DNA from: CAIWHR01 sp963773195
Lineage (GTDB): Bacteria > Pseudomonadota > Gammaproteobacteria > Burkholderiales > Casimicrobiaceae
Length of the DNA stretch: 64,000 bases
Direction of reading: 5' to 3'
NCBI GenBank assembly: GCA_963773195.1
Contig: CAVZAE010000004.1
Coordinates: 124,001-188,000 of the forward strand
Translations under genes and position numbers: made by a program
Notes under the pieces: generated by a model
Databases searched by the model: none
Seen by the model: only the letters and a program-made list of their open reading frames with translations
Told to the model about the DNA's origin: nothing
Part shown: one piece after another, positions 37,855 through 47,278 of the stretch
Layout of the letters: every line of letters starts with the position of its first letter
Numbering within the stretch: the stretch's first letter is position 1

Positions 37855-39510
37855 CTACGGAGCCATGTACGTGCCGTCGGGAAGTGCATTACCGTTGCGC
37901 ACAATATTGGCCAGAGTCAACTCGTTCACCGCCTGCACCTGGTCGCCGAAGGGGAAGCTGCCCGTCGTCGCCGTCGCGACGTTGAACGTCGAGTCCGAGA
38001 CCGAAATCCGGCGGATCGGATCGTTAATCAGTTTGCTGCCCGTACCGAACGTACACGCGTTCGTTGTTCCGCATGGCGTATTCACGGCCGAGTAGCCACG
38101 GAGGTTGAAGACCCACTTGCTCTTGCCGCCGGGAACGTTCAGATTGGACACGTTGATGTTGTCGGTGAAGGGCATGAACGGCCCGGCGTCCTGAGGCCTA
38201 TCGGAAGCGTTCGCCGAGTAGAAGTAGTCGATCGTGATGATGCCGTTGCTCGCCGACACGCCGTTCGGCACGTCGATGTTGCGAGCGTAGTAGTTGGTCA
38301 TGAAGCCGCCGCGCCAGGTGTTGGTCTTGAAGCGCAGAGCGATGTCGAGCGTGCTACTCAGCATCTGCAGGTCTTCGGCGAACACGTTGTTGACCCCGCC
38401 GGACATTTCACTGCCGAGCGTCACGCCGCCGTGGCCGCTCAGCATCGTGCAGTCGCGGATTACGAGGTTCTGGCATGTCGTCGGATAGCTCACCCACGGC
38501 GGGAGGGCGTTCTTGCCGTCGATCACCAGCGAGTCGAGTCCGTTGCCGGTACCCCCGGGAGCAACGCTGGCAGGCATCGCGTCGTAGCCGCGGCCGGCCT
38601 TGATGGCAATGCAGTCGTCGCCGGTATTGAACGTGCAGCCCTCGATCAGCACGTCGGTGCACGACTCCGGATCGCAGCCATCGTTGTTGGGACCGAGGCT
38701 CGACGCAGTCACGTCGCGGATGATCACGCTCTTGCAAAGCAGCGGATGCATCTGCCAGAACGGCGAGCGATTCAGCGTCACGTTCTCGATCAGCACTCGC
38801 TCGCAGCCGTAAGGGCCGATCAGCGGCGGACGAAGGTAGTGCTGCACGCCATCCGGATCGATGCCGTAGATGCGATCTGTGATTGGCGTCACCGGCGTTC
38901 CGAGGGGCAGCGGAACCGCGCCTTGCTGCTTAAGGGCGAGACTGTCGGCGCCTGCGGGGCCGGTGAACGACCACCAGCTCGCGGTGCTCGCCTGGCCGTC
39001 CAGGATGCTGGAGGCGTCCACGCCGGTGATCGCTATGTCGCTTTCGCGGAAGGCATAGATGAGCGGCGAGTAGTTGAAGACGTCGTTCCCTTCCCAGCGC
39101 GTGATCACGTTCGGATACTTGTGGGGGTCGGTGCTGAAGAGAAGCGTCGCGCCGCCGGTGAGATGTAGGTTGACGCGGCTCCTGAGCCGGATCGGACCGG
39201 TCAAAAACGTGCCCTCCGGCACGATCACGCGACCGCCGCCCGCCGCCACGCATGCCGCGATTGCCGCGGCGATGGCGGTGCTCGAATCGGTGACGCCGTC
39301 GCCCACCGCGCCGAAGCGGGTAATGGGAAATGCCTGGTTGGGAATACTGGGCGGCTGGATGCGGGCAACGATTTCGTCCGCCTGGGCCCACGGATCGACG
39401 ACTTGCGCACGAACTTGCGGCCAGACGCCGACCAGACCGGCTGCGCCAAGGCCGGCCGCGCTCTTCAGGATTAACCGGCGACGCGGATCGAACCTCCACT
39501 GCGTGCTCAT
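37855..39510 (-). CDS. Glycoside hydrolase family 28 (polygalacturonase-type), Tat-exported
   Basis: The 551-residue protein starts at 39510 with AGGAGGAGGGAAG as ribosome site. The Tat signal is RRRLILKSAAGLGAAGLVGV. The parallel beta-helix carries all GH28 catalytic signatures: N-x-D in GPNNDGCDPES, D-D in NTGDDCIAIKAG, G-H-G in SGHGGVTLGSE and R-x-K in LRFKTN. It therefore hydrolyses alpha-galacturonide or related plant-wall polymers outside the cytoplasm. No other pectin gene is adjacent. Confidence 0.92.
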   Translation of the reverse strand: MSTQWRFDPRRRLILKSAAGLGAAGLVGVWPQVRAQVVDPWAQADEIVARIQPPSIPNQAFPITRFGAVGDGVTDSSTAIAAAIAACVAAGGGRVIVPEGTFLTGPIRLRSRVNLHLTGGATLLFSTDPHKYPNVITRWEGNDVFNYSPLIYAFRESDIAITGVDASSILDGQASTASWWSFTGPAGADSLALKQQGAVPLPLGTPVTPITDRIYGIDPDGVQHYLRPPLIGPYGCERVLIENVTLNRSPFWQMHPLLCKSVIIRDVTASSLGPNNDGCDPESCTDVLIEGCTFNTGDDCIAIKAGRGYDAMPASVAPGGTGNGLDSLVIDGKNALPPWVSYPTTCQNLVIRDCTMLSGHGGVTLGSEMSGGVNNVFAEDLQMLSSTLDIALRFKTNTWRGGFMTNYYARNIDVPNGVSASNGIITIDYFYSANASDRPQDAGPFMPFTDNINVSNLNVPGGKSKWVFNLRGYSAVNTPCGTTNACTFGTGSKLINDPIRRISVSDSTFNVATATTGSFPFGDQVQAVNELTLANIVRNGNALPDGTYMAP

Positions 39511-40070
39511 CTTCCCTCCTCCTAGAACCTGGGCCTGCAGCGTCCATGACCGCCAACGACCGAAGCTGTGCGAAAGCTCGTTGCACAGGGGTCCGCAAAA
39601 TATCAATCGCTCAGAACGCGTTTATATTTGCGTGCGGAAGGGTGAGGAGACCCCCGACAACGAAATGGGCGTACGTTCGCGCACCGCCCTCGACTCAAGG
39701 CGGCCAAGTCCGTCGCGGCGCTTTGGCGCGAGACGCGGAGAACGTGCCGCCGCGCTCGACCTGTAAAGAAAGATAGCCGTCTCAATCCAGTCGAAGCAAC
39801 CACCAGTGTTGATACCAACCCGGCCGTCGCGGTGGGAATCAGTATCGTGCTGATTTGCATGTAGGACTCGTCCGGCAGGATTGACGCCGCCCGGCGCATG
39901 GCTAAGTGAGTACGTGGCCCATGGATAGAAGATGAACGAACCCCGTGAACCCCAAACCCTCAACGCCAATGCAGTTTTCTTGATCAGCCAATTGCGTATG
40001 ATGAAGTGAGGCAACCATGTAGTCCTGGATGCCTCCATTACTTCAACGGTCGTGATGCAAGGAGGTTCTC
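39511..40070. other. Intergenic region between GH28 and lactonase genes
   Basis: These 560 bases separate two divergently transcribed Tat-exported enzymes and should hold both promoters. No coding frame has convincing composition. The part around 39900-40010 is more AT-rich than its flanks. A ribosome site AAGGAGG lies just before the lactonase ATG at 40071. No hairpin terminator is evident. Confidence 0.4.
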
Positions 40071-41321
40071 ATGTCGCAGTCAGATGACTCCAACGGCAAC
40101 ACGAAGTCGACGCGGATGCCACTCACCCGCCGTCAATTCCTTCCGCTTCTCGGTGCGACGGCTGTTGCCGCCATCACACCGCGCTCAGTTCTCGCCGCAC
40201 CGGGTGGCCAACCCGGTCGACCGTCCGACGCGCAAGCACGGTTCGTCTACGTCGGCACCTACACGGCACCGGGAGTACCACCGGGAGGCACGCACCCGAG
40301 CGCGGCCCTCGGCATCTACGCGTTCAAGATGAATCCGAGCGACGGAAGCCTCACTCCGTTCCAAATCGTGCCGGCGTCCAATCCGTCATTCCTCGCACTC
40401 AGTCCGTCCCTCTCGCACCTGTATTCGGTAAACGAGGACGACCCCGGCCACGTGAGTGCGTATTCGATCAATCCGGCGAACGGCTCGCTCACGTTCATAA
40501 ACTCGCAGCCGGCCAACGGAAGCTTCACCACACACGTGAGTGTGCACCCATCCGGCCTATATGTAATGGCCGCTAATTACGGCAGCGGCAACTTCCCGGT
40601 CTTTCCCGTCGTCGCCGGCGGCGGACTCGATCCCATGAGCGATAAGTTTCAAAGCGTCGGCAATGGCACGGGTCCCAATCCAGCGCGCCAGGAAGGCCCG
40701 CACGCGCACCAGATCCTCACCGACCTCGATGCGAAGCACGTGTTTGGTGTCGACCTCGGCGCTGACAAGGTCAACGCGCTTGATCTCGATCTCGCGACTG
40801 GCACGTTCAGTCCGAATGAAGTTCCGTTCGCGCCCGTTGCCTCTGGGTCGGGATCACGGCACATGGCATTCCACCCTGATCGCAAGCATGCGTACGTGCT
40901 CGACGAGCTCGTTTCATCGATCACCGTGTTCAACTTCGAGCCGGAGCGCGGCGCTTTCATCTGGGCACAGACGATCCCGACGCTGCCCAAGGGTTTCAAC
41001 GGCACGAACACGACCGCCGAGATCCGCATCCACCCGAGCGGCCGTTTTCTCTACAACACCAATCGCGGCCACAACAGCGTGACGATGTATGAGATCGACC
41101 AAGGCACCGGCATGCTTGATGTCATCGGATGGGAGTCGACGCGCGGTGAATGGCCTCGCGGCATGAACATCGATCCGTCGGGGACGTTCCTCTACGCCGC
41201 CAACCAGAACACCGACTCCATCGCTGTATTCCGAATTCAGCCGTCGAACGGCAAGCTCAAGTTCAGCACGCTTGTCACAACGCTGACGCCCGTCGACGTG
41301 GAGTTCGGCTCGCTTGCATAG
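40071..41321 (+). CDS. Beta-propeller lactonase (6-phosphogluconolactonase-like), Tat-exported
   Basis: The 416-residue protein has ribosome site AAGGAGGTTCTC. The Tat signal is TRRQFLPLLGATAVAAI. Seven-bladed propeller motifs of the YbhE/Lactonase_7 family follow: RFVYVGTYTAPG, IYAFKMNPSDGSLTPFQ, PSFLALSPSLSHLYSVNE, YVMAANYGSGNFPVFPV, GPHAHQILTD, SRHMAFHPDRKHAYVLDEL and PRGMNIDPSGTFLYAANQN. Cytoplasmic PgL acts in the pentose phosphate path, but export suggests another lactone or sugar-acid substrate. Confidence 0.88.
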   Translation: MSQSDDSNGNTKSTRMPLTRRQFLPLLGATAVAAITPRSVLAAPGGQPGRPSDAQARFVYVGTYTAPGVPPGGTHPSAALGIYAFKMNPSDGSLTPFQIVPASNPSFLALSPSLSHLYSVNEDDPGHVSAYSINPANGSLTFINSQPANGSFTTHVSVHPSGLYVMAANYGSGNFPVFPVVAGGGLDPMSDKFQSVGNGTGPNPARQEGPHAHQILTDLDAKHVFGVDLGADKVNALDLDLATGTFSPNEVPFAPVASGSGSRHMAFHPDRKHAYVLDELVSSITVFNFEPERGAFIWAQTIPTLPKGFNGTNTTAEIRIHPSGRFLYNTNRGHNSVTMYEIDQGTGMLDVIGWESTRGEWPRGMNIDPSGTFLYAANQNTDSIAVFRIQPSNGKLKFSTLVTTLTPVDVEFGSLA

Positions 41322-41437
41322 CGTCAGCTAGTGGATTGATCCGCCGCACTGCGGACCCGGCCACGAGCGGAGTCCGTCGTGCGGCGGTGCGGTCGATGTC
41401 CGCCACCGCGCCGAGGCGCGCCGCCGGGCTCGCGCCC

Positions 41438-41520
41438 TGGCTTCGCGTCCTGGATCACCTTGTCCGCGCGTAGCAGCAGCGACGGCGGGATCGCGAGGCC
41501 GAGCGCCTTCGCGGTCTGCC
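41438..41520 (-). pseudogene. C-terminal remnant of an ABC_sub_bind-type periplasmic protein
   Basis: The minus strand reads TAKALGLAIPPSLLLRADKV then IQ. This is the very conserved C-terminus of ABC-transporter substrate-binding proteins of the ABC_sub_bind family (A-K-A-L-G-L-T-I-P-x-S-L-L-x-R-A-D-x-V-I). Only about 27 residues remain, directly against the 3' end of the DUF6481 gene, so a breakpoint lies at 41520. Confidence 0.65.
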
Positions 41521-41897
41521 TATCTCTGCCGCGCCTTGCGCGCGGCGTATTTGGAGTCGCGCGCGGCCTTCTGATCCTTTTTGAGCGCTGCATCGGCCTC
41601 CACTTGGGCAACGCGCTCGGCTTCCTTGCGCGCCCTTTCTTCCGTTACAGCGTGTGCTTGCCTGGCTTTCTCAGCCGCTCGTTGTGCGTCTCTCAGTTCG
41701 GCGGTGACCCGCTTCGATTGTTTGTGTTCGGCCGTGCGAAGTTTGCGCGCTTCTGCCGTTTCCACCCGTGCAGTCTGGCGCTCGGCGGACTGTGCGTCGT
41801 TGGCCAACGCCGTTGCGCCTATCTTTTCCAACTGGGCTTGCTTCGCCTTGGCCGCCGTCTGCAGGCGTTCCGCGAAACCTGGTTCTTTACGAGGCAT
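41520..41897 (-). CDS. DUF6481 family protein, charged coiled coil
   Basis: The 125-residue protein starts at MPRKEPGFAERLQTAAKAKQ, the usual DUF6481 opening; an upstream ATG at 41918 would add seven residues. The whole chain is a highly charged Ala/Glu/Arg/Lys helix predicted to form a coiled coil (AERQTARVETAEARKLRTAE, AERVAQVEADAALKKDQKAA). The function is unknown; it is often found in proteobacterial genomes as a single gene. Confidence 0.8.
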   Translation of the reverse strand: MPRKEPGFAERLQTAAKAKQAQLEKIGATALANDAQSAERQTARVETAEARKLRTAEHKQSKRVTAELRDAQRAAEKARQAHAVTEERARKEAERVAQVEADAALKKDQKAARDSKYAARKARQR

Positions 41898-42076
41898 GTC
41901 CTGAGTCTTTCCTTTCAATGCATTCGTGTAGGCGGCTGATATTGCCCAGTAAGTTTGCTGGCGGTCAGGGAAGTAGACCCGGTTCTTTTCTCATCATATC
42001 TTATGGCCCCGCTGTTGTGAGTGTGCGTCGCGCGAATCGGTGCACACTGGCCGCTACTTCGATATACACGCGGGAC

Positions 42077-42400
42077 TCAATCGAGCAGGAGTCGGCGCGC
42101 CGCAGCACCGGTCGTGCCGATCAGCTTTCGCTTCTCGGCAGCAGACAGTCTCTTGATCGCCGCCTCCAGCTTGCCTGCCACCGATTGATTCGGGCAGACG
42201 AACTTGGTGAGCAGCTGACGTGGTGGATTCGCGCGCGTGTATCGCGCCCCCGTGCCCGCAAGGTGCTGTGTGTAACGCGCCGCCACGTCAAGCGCGATCC
42301 CGGTGTAGATCGCGTTGCTGCGGCACAGAATCAAGTACACATACCAGCGCTTCGCCGCCCGCTCTCGGGCCGCTCGCGACCGGGGCGATGGGGTCGGCAT
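42077..42400 (-). CDS. GIY-YIG nuclease domain protein
   Basis: The 107-residue protein has the module KRWYVYLILCRSNAIYTGIA (W-Y-V-Y-L and the I-Y-T-G element), then Arg in DVAARYTQHLAGTGARYTR and the catalytic-type Glu in SVAGKLEAAIKRLSAAEK. This is the UPF0213/YhbQ-like small branch, proposed to act on DNA, possibly in repair. All key positions (Y, Y, R, E) are present. Confidence 0.85.
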   Translation of the reverse strand: MPTPSPRSRAARERAAKRWYVYLILCRSNAIYTGIALDVAARYTQHLAGTGARYTRANPPRQLLTKFVCPNQSVAGKLEAAIKRLSAAEKRKLIGTTGAAARRLLLD

Positions 42401-42421
42401 GAGCCGATTCTAGGGCCGCGC

Positions 42422-43207
42422 TCAGTACGTCGCGAGCGCCGCGTTCACCGTGATCGGCCCGTTGGTCGGCGTGCCATTGCCGACCAGCACGTTGTTTCCG
42501 GCCGAGATGAAACTCGCGGCGCCGCTGTTGTTGAGGCTGTAAGTGACATTGTCCAGCACGACGCTGTTGGAGACCGTCATCGACGAGTTGAAGGACCCCT
42601 GGTAACCGACGAAGTCGTTGCTTCGGGACGCGCTGTTCACAATCGTTACCACGGCCGGCGAGGAGAACCCGTTCGAATAGACACCCACCCAGTTGAACGA
42701 CGTCTCGGTCCGGGCTAGGGAGACCGTCGTTTGGGGGTGTCCGGCGCTCGGGTCCACCCAGACGCCGCCATAGTTGTACAAGGATTTCGAGTCCGACACG
42801 ATCGCCGTCGCTCCGCCGTCGATATTGATCCCGTGAAGGCTGTGCGAAACCGTTGTGTTGTAGACGTGGACCGAGGCCTGTGCGTCGATGTAGATACCGC
42901 TGCCCTGACCAGGCGCCGGACCGCCGTTGGGAAAGTTACTGATCGCGCATCCATCGATCGTCAGTCTGCTCCCCGCTAGCATCACGATACCGGCATTTCC
43001 ACTTTCAGGCAGAGCGAATGACCGAAGCGGGTCGATAGCAGTCGTTGGTGACAGTCTGCTATCGGCCATTTCCAGACGGTCGCCCTTACATCTCAATTTG
43101 CCTGGAAGCCACCGCCGGGCCCTCAGCCAATGTACCTCAGCCGCACGGCCTAATTCCTGGGGCCAGTAGCCGCCGGCCCCGCGCGCCACCCACGCTTGAG
43201 CCTCCAC
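42422..43207 (-). CDS. Truncated beta-helix protein (5' part replaced by a dispersed repeat)
   Basis: From about residue 60 the product is a right-handed beta-helix protein (VMLAGSRLTIDGCAISNF, IYIDAQASVHVYNTTVSHSL, VSNSVVLDNVTYSLNNSGAA), similar in style to the full-length protein at 6790-7905. The first 55 residues are not family-like and are encoded by the dispersed repeat at 43041-43114. There is no signal peptide. It is therefore probably a 5'-truncated copy that has lost its native start. Confidence 0.6.
   Translation of the reverse strand: MEAQAWVARGAGGYWPQELGRAAEVHWLRARRWLPGKLRCKGDRLEMADSRLSPTTAIDPLRSFALPESGNAGIVMLAGSRLTIDGCAISNFPNGGPAPGQGSGIYIDAQASVHVYNTTVSHSLHGINIDGGATAIVSDSKSLYNYGGVWVDPSAGHPQTTVSLARTETSFNWVGVYSNGFSSPAVVTIVNSASRSNDFVGYQGSFNSSMTVSNSVVLDNVTYSLNNSGAASFISAGNNVLVGNGTPTNGPITVNAALATY
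43041..43114. repeat. 73-base dispersed repeat, copy A
   Basis: The core GTCTGCTATCGGCCA, then TTCCAGACGGTCGCCC and ACATCTCAATTTGC, is shared with copy B at 47869-47942 at roughly 90% identity. Copy A lies at the point where the beta-helix gene loses homology, so it may mark a rearrangement junction. Confidence 0.7.
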
Positions 43208-43491
43208 GCTCGACGAGGGGGCCAGGCATGGATGGCTCGTGCCGGGCGAGCGAACGCGCTCCTGGGCGGTACACGCCGCGCCGCCCGAGCCAGAGCATTC
43301 TCTATCGCTGCGTCCAGGAGCACCAAGGAGAAGGAAGGCGATAAGGGCGGCGGCAAATAACTCATCGCATGGGCGATTGCCACCGATAGTCGCACCGCAA
43401 CCTTAGTGCGCTGACGCACCGACGGGTTGGCTGCGCTTGCGTAGCCTGTGGTGGTATAGACCGTTCCCTCGAACGCTGAAAGGTAAACACC

Positions 43492-43641
43492 ATGATCAAG
43501 AAGTTCATTCTGTTGTTGGCAGCACTGGGTGTCGGATCGCTTTCACTTGCTGCGTGTAATACGATGCAGGGCGCTGGCCAGGATGTGTCGAAGGCCGGCC
43601 AGAAGGTGTCGGAAGAAGCCCAGGAACACAAACATTATTAA
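43492..43641 (+). CDS. Entericidin A/B family lipoprotein
   Basis: The 49-residue product is too short for usual length filters. The N-terminus is MIKKFILLLAALGVGSLSLA followed by AC, a perfect signal peptide and lipobox. The mature peptide NTMQGAGQDVSKAGQKVSEE then AQEHKHY is the entericidin consensus (N-T-x-x-G-x-G-x-D-x-x-x-x-G). The E. coli EcnA/EcnB pair is a small envelope lipoprotein antidote/toxin; single copies like this are common in betaproteobacteria and probably act as stress lipoproteins. Confidence 0.88.
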   Translation: MIKKFILLLAALGVGSLSLAACNTMQGAGQDVSKAGQKVSEEAQEHKHY

Positions 43642-43754
43642 GCCGTCCAACGTGCGTCGAGCCGGTCCGCGGCGCTGGCGTTGGATGCCGCGGACGGGGT
43701 TTCGATGGTACCCGGTCGTAACCCGAGCGCTCTGACTTGCGCGCTCGAGCGTCG

Positions 43755-45356
43755 ATGATCGTGCGGATACCGACGATACGCCATACCGCGTTCGCTCTGG
43801 CTGCGCTGCTGGTGGCCGGTTGCGCGTCGCTGCCGCCCGGAGCCGACTTCCCGAAAGTGGAATCGAACGCGCTGGCGCAACCCAGCGAGACGAAACTGGG
43901 CCGCCAGTTCGAAAGCGCGGCGCGCGGGCACGTCGACAATTCCGCCTTTCGCCTCCTCACTGCAGGCGTGGACGGGTTCCTCGTTCGGGCGGAGATGATC
44001 AATGTCGCCGAGCGAACCATCGACCTCGAATACTTCATTTTTCGCCAGGACGAGACCGGTCAGCTGCTGACGGACGCATTGCTGCGCGCAGCGGACCGTG
44101 GCGTACGGGTGCGGCTACTGGTCGATGATGGCGACACGCTCGATGGCGATGAACAGATCGCAGCGTTGGCAGCGCATCCCAAAATCGAGGTTCGGATCTT
44201 CAATCCGTTCGTTTATCGTGGCCACATCGATTGGTTTCGAGAAGTCGAATTCGGGTTGAGCGCATCCCGACTCGACTACCGCATGCACAACAAACTGCTG
44301 GTCGTCGACAACGCGATCGCCCTCGTTGGTGGGCGCAACATTGGCGACCAGTATTTCCAAGTCGACCCCGAGTCACAGCTCGGCGACGACGACGTCTTCA
44401 CCACGGGGCCGATCGTCAAGGAGCTTTCCGGAACTTTCGACGAATTCTGGAACTGCATGCTCGCGATTCCGACCGCCGCACTTGCGAATGGGAAAGCTTC
44501 ACACGTTGACCTCAATGCCTACCGCAAGGCGCTGAACGAGCACCGACAACAAGTCAAGAGAGAGGGCACCGACTATGCCGCTCGCGTCGAGTCCGGTGAG
44601 CCGCTCGGTGGAATAATCAGTGGTAAATTGCCGCTCGTCTGGGCGCATGCGCAGCTGGTCTACGACAGTCCGGACAAGAAAGCGGTACGGGGCGGCGAAA
44701 TGGTGGGCCAGCTGATGCACAAATCGGTCGCACAGGCCATGTCGGGGGCCCAAGTCGAGTTGCTGATGGTGACGCCCTATCTGATTCCGGGTCGGAGCGG
44801 CACCCGGATTCTCGGCGACCTGCGCAAACGTGGCGTCGAAGTTCGCATTCTGACCAATTCCCTCGAGTCGACGCCGGAACTGATGGCTCATTCCGGCTAC
44901 ATGCACTATCGCGTTCCATTGCTGGAAGACGGCGTGGAGCTCTACGAAGTGCGCGCGATATTGGGCGACGCGCGAGGCAGCGGCGAACCGACATCCGTTG
45001 CGCGCTCGAGCAACTATTCATTGCACGCCAAATTGTTCGTGTTCGACCGGCAGAGGCTGTACGTCGGTTCAATGAACTTCGACGAGCGATCGCACCATCT
45101 CAACACCGAGATCGGGCTGCTTATCGACAGCCCCGAGCTCGCGCAGCAGACCGCGAGGCGTTTCGCCGCCATTGTGAGTCCGGCAAACAGCTACCGCGTG
45201 ATGTTGCGGCCCGACCTCACGGTGGGTGCCAGCTTGGTCTGGCGCACGCAGGAAGGCGATGCCGCAGTCGAGTACGACACAGAGCCAGCGCGCAACGATT
45301 GGGAGCGGATGAAAGTCAGGCTTCTGGCGCTGTTGCCGCTGGACGAGGAACTGTAG
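43755..45356 (+). CDS. Phospholipase D/cardiolipin synthase family lipoprotein
   Basis: The 533-residue protein starts at the ATG at 43755 with signal peptide HTAFALAALLVAGC (lipobox A-G-C). It has two H-K-D catalytic motifs: HNKLLVVDNAIALVGGRN (about residue 177) and HAKLFVFDRQRLYVGSMNF (about residue 423). Both His-x-Lys-x4-Asp units are complete. The family includes ClsC-type cardiolipin synthases and phospholipase D-like transphosphatidylases. Length and layout match ClsC-like proteins with an added lipid anchor. It is preceded by the entericidin gene in the same direction. Confidence 0.88.
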   Translation: MIVRIPTIRHTAFALAALLVAGCASLPPGADFPKVESNALAQPSETKLGRQFESAARGHVDNSAFRLLTAGVDGFLVRAEMINVAERTIDLEYFIFRQDETGQLLTDALLRAADRGVRVRLLVDDGDTLDGDEQIAALAAHPKIEVRIFNPFVYRGHIDWFREVEFGLSASRLDYRMHNKLLVVDNAIALVGGRNIGDQYFQVDPESQLGDDDVFTTGPIVKELSGTFDEFWNCMLAIPTAALANGKASHVDLNAYRKALNEHRQQVKREGTDYAARVESGEPLGGIISGKLPLVWAHAQLVYDSPDKKAVRGGEMVGQLMHKSVAQAMSGAQVELLMVTPYLIPGRSGTRILGDLRKRGVEVRILTNSLESTPELMAHSGYMHYRVPLLEDGVELYEVRAILGDARGSGEPTSVARSSNYSLHAKLFVFDRQRLYVGSMNFDERSHHLNTEIGLLIDSPELAQQTARRFAAIVSPANSYRVMLRPDLTVGASLVWRTQEGDAAVEYDTEPARNDWERMKVRLLALLPLDEEL

Positions 45357-45467
45357 AGAGCGCCGACGATGTATCGCTCCGAGGTGCAGCATGATGCTCG
45401 CCGAATAGCTAAGAGATGCTGACGCTCCCTGCAATAGCTGGTACGTGGCTGTCGCAGGGCTAGTCCG

Positions 45468-45710
45468 ATGACGTTCGATTACCTATCGCTGTTCGCTTAC
45501 GGTCTGATGCCGCTGCCAGTGTGGGGCTATATCGTCGTAACTTTGACCTTGACACAGGTCACGATCGCTGCGGTCACGATCTATTTGCACCGCGGTCAGG
45601 CTCATCGTACGCTCGAGCTGCACCCGGTGGTGAGCTACTTCTTTCGCTTTTGGCTCTGGCTCACCACGGGGATGCTGACAAAAGAATGGGTCGCCATCCC
45701 GCGAGGTACG
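45468..45710 (+). pseudogene. N-terminal remnant of an acyl-CoA/fatty-acid desaturase
   Basis: About 80 residues match the start of DesA-type delta-9 desaturases: VWGYIVVTLTLTQVTIAAVT, then the first His box LHRGQAHRTLELHP, then SYFFRFWLWLTTGMLTKEWV. The sequence then changes where the second His box (H-R-x-H-H) should be and runs to an early stop. The remaining 75% of the gene is missing. Confidence 0.78.
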
Positions 45711-45814
45711 CGCGCTGTTGGACCACGCGATTGCGACAACGAAGGAAATACTCGGCTCGATTCATCGTTCGCCCGCTTCCGATGACGTTGGCGCCTCCCG
45801 GCGCGATCGGAGAG

Positions 45815-46609
45815 CTAAACCGAGACGTATGGCAGGAGTCGGTCAAACTCCGTCTTGACCACTTGGTAGCATTCGCAGGACCGCGCCTCCACGCCCGGGC
45901 GATTCAGAACGGTGATCCTGCCTCGCTGATAACGAATCAATCCAGCCTTCTGCAATTTACCGGCCGCCTCGGTGACGCCTTCACGGCGTACGCCGAGCAT
46001 ATTGGCGATCAATTCCTGCGTCATCGACAGTTCGTTCGATTGCAGGCGATCAAGGCTCAGCAACAGCCACCGGCACAATTGCTGATCGACCGAATGGTGC
46101 CGATTGCAGACCGCCGTCTGCGACATCTGGGTGATCAGCGCCTGGGTGTACCTTAACAGGAGATGCATCGTCGGGCCGAAACGAGCGAACTCATCCTTCA
46201 GTAACTGGGCTTTAAGGCGGAACGCAAACCCTGCGCTTTGCACCACCGCGCGGCTTGGCGTAGTGTCGCCGCCCATGAACAGGGATATGCCGAGGAGGCC
46301 CTCGTTACCGACGATGGCGATTTCGGCCGACGCGCCATCCTCCATGACGTACAGCAACGAAATGATCGACGTGGTTGGGAAATAGACGTACCGCAGCGTG
46401 GCCCCGGATTCATATAGAACGTCACCGAGTTTCATCGGTATCAGTTCCAGATGGGATGCGACCCGCGCGTAGTCACTCGCCGGCAGGGCGTCCAGCAGAT
46501 GGTTCTGATGGGGACTGGGGAGGCCACGCGCAGCTACCGGTGACCCGTACACTGAGGGCAAGGACGGACCCTTCTCGACGCTGCGGTGCGGTCTGCCGGC
46601 TGGCATCAA
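45815..46609 (-). CDS. Crp/Fnr-family transcriptional regulator
   Basis: The 264-residue protein has an N-terminal cyclic-nucleotide-binding-type beta barrel (about 55-160: LGDVLYESGATLRYVYFPTT, AIVGNEGLLGISLFMGGD). It has a C-terminal winged helix of the HTH_Crp_2 type (about 190-245: LSMTQELIANMLGVRREGVT, EAAGKLQKAGLIRYQRGRIT). The Arg-Ser phosphate pocket of true CRP is not obvious, so cAMP binding is uncertain. A truncated paralogue of the DNA-binding part is at 47440-47676. Confidence 0.88.
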   Translation of the reverse strand: MMPAGRPHRSVEKGPSLPSVYGSPVAARGLPSPHQNHLLDALPASDYARVASHLELIPMKLGDVLYESGATLRYVYFPTTSIISLLYVMEDGASAEIAIVGNEGLLGISLFMGGDTTPSRAVVQSAGFAFRLKAQLLKDEFARFGPTMHLLLRYTQALITQMSQTAVCNRHHSVDQQLCRWLLLSLDRLQSNELSMTQELIANMLGVRREGVTEAAGKLQKAGLIRYQRGRITVLNRPGVEARSCECYQVVKTEFDRLLPYVSV

Positions 46610-46774
46610 AATATTCTACATCCGCCCGCTCCTTTGTGCGGCGTCGCACTAATGATGTTGCAGACTACAGCCTCTCTCAGATCCGCCAGCGATGCCACCC
46701 AAATCGCCGAGAAGCGGTCCTTCTGCTGTGCCATCCCAGATCTGCGCAGCTATTTTTTCCGCTCAACAACGCCC

Positions 46775-46945
46775 CTATAGCGATAGCAGGCGCTCAAAAA
46801 ACGAGCGATATCTGCGCAGGGCAACGCGCAAATCTTCCGTGGACGCCTTGTCTGTTTGGTCTACCTGACCTTCGAGCTTTGCGCGCTCACTGGAAAATGT
46901 TTCCGCTAGGCTCTTCATGACCTGGGCAACGAGCTCAGCGAACAT
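46775..46945 (-). CDS. Small conserved hypothetical protein (56 residues)
   Basis: The family-like start is MFAELVAQVMKSLAETFSSE at 46945. It continues RAKLEGQVDQTDKASTEDLR and VALRRYRSFFERLLSL. Short proteins of this exact type (S-T-E-D-L-R-x-A-L-x-R-Y-R-x-F-F-x-R-L-L) occur in many Burkholderiales and Bradyrhizobium-like genomes, with no known role. A longer frame upstream to 47155 has no family character. Confidence 0.6.
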   Translation of the reverse strand: MFAELVAQVMKSLAETFSSERAKLEGQVDQTDKASTEDLRVALRRYRSFFERLLSL

Positions 46946-47278
46946 ACGGCAATGCGGTTGCCGGCGTCTGCGCGCTGGCGCGCAAAGGTACTCAACGTAA
47001 CGGACCCGCAAAGACCACACCGTCGAAGGCCGTTGATCTAGCATCGCGATATCAGCATTGATGAAAGCCTCGCGCACTGGGGAAGGTTCGCAGCCGCCGC
47101 GTTGTCGTGCACTTTGTGTGTCGGCGCACAGACCGGCGTGTCGGCAACTGTTCAAATCGCTGGTATGGACGGCCGTTGGTTCAACGATGCGCAGCGTGCA
47201 GCACAGCTGCTAGCCTACGAAACACAAAGTGGCGAGGATCGCGACCGGAAGAGTGTCAAAACCTAAATGGAGACGACA
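46946..47278. other. Intergenic region with a doubtful short open frame
   Basis: Between 47041 and 47265 one plus-strand frame stays open and reads ALSCTLCVGAQTGVSATVQI, then AGMDGRWFNDAQRAAQLLAY, to a stop 13 bases before the next small gene. No good start codon or ribosome site belongs to it. It may be a broken small gene. Otherwise nothing is seen. Confidence 0.3.

Noticed and set aside
37837..39168. 443-codon plus-strand frame opposite the GH28 gene
   Set aside because: Antisense shadow; all GH28 catalytic motifs are on the minus strand.
39603..40038. Minus-strand gene in the GH28/lactonase intergenic region
   Set aside because: Open frame of poor composition, no ribosome site, no family similarity; more likely promoter DNA.
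43492..43641. Entericidin as half of a toxin-antitoxin pair
   Set aside because: Only one entericidin-type lipoprotein is present; no second ecn gene lies beside it.
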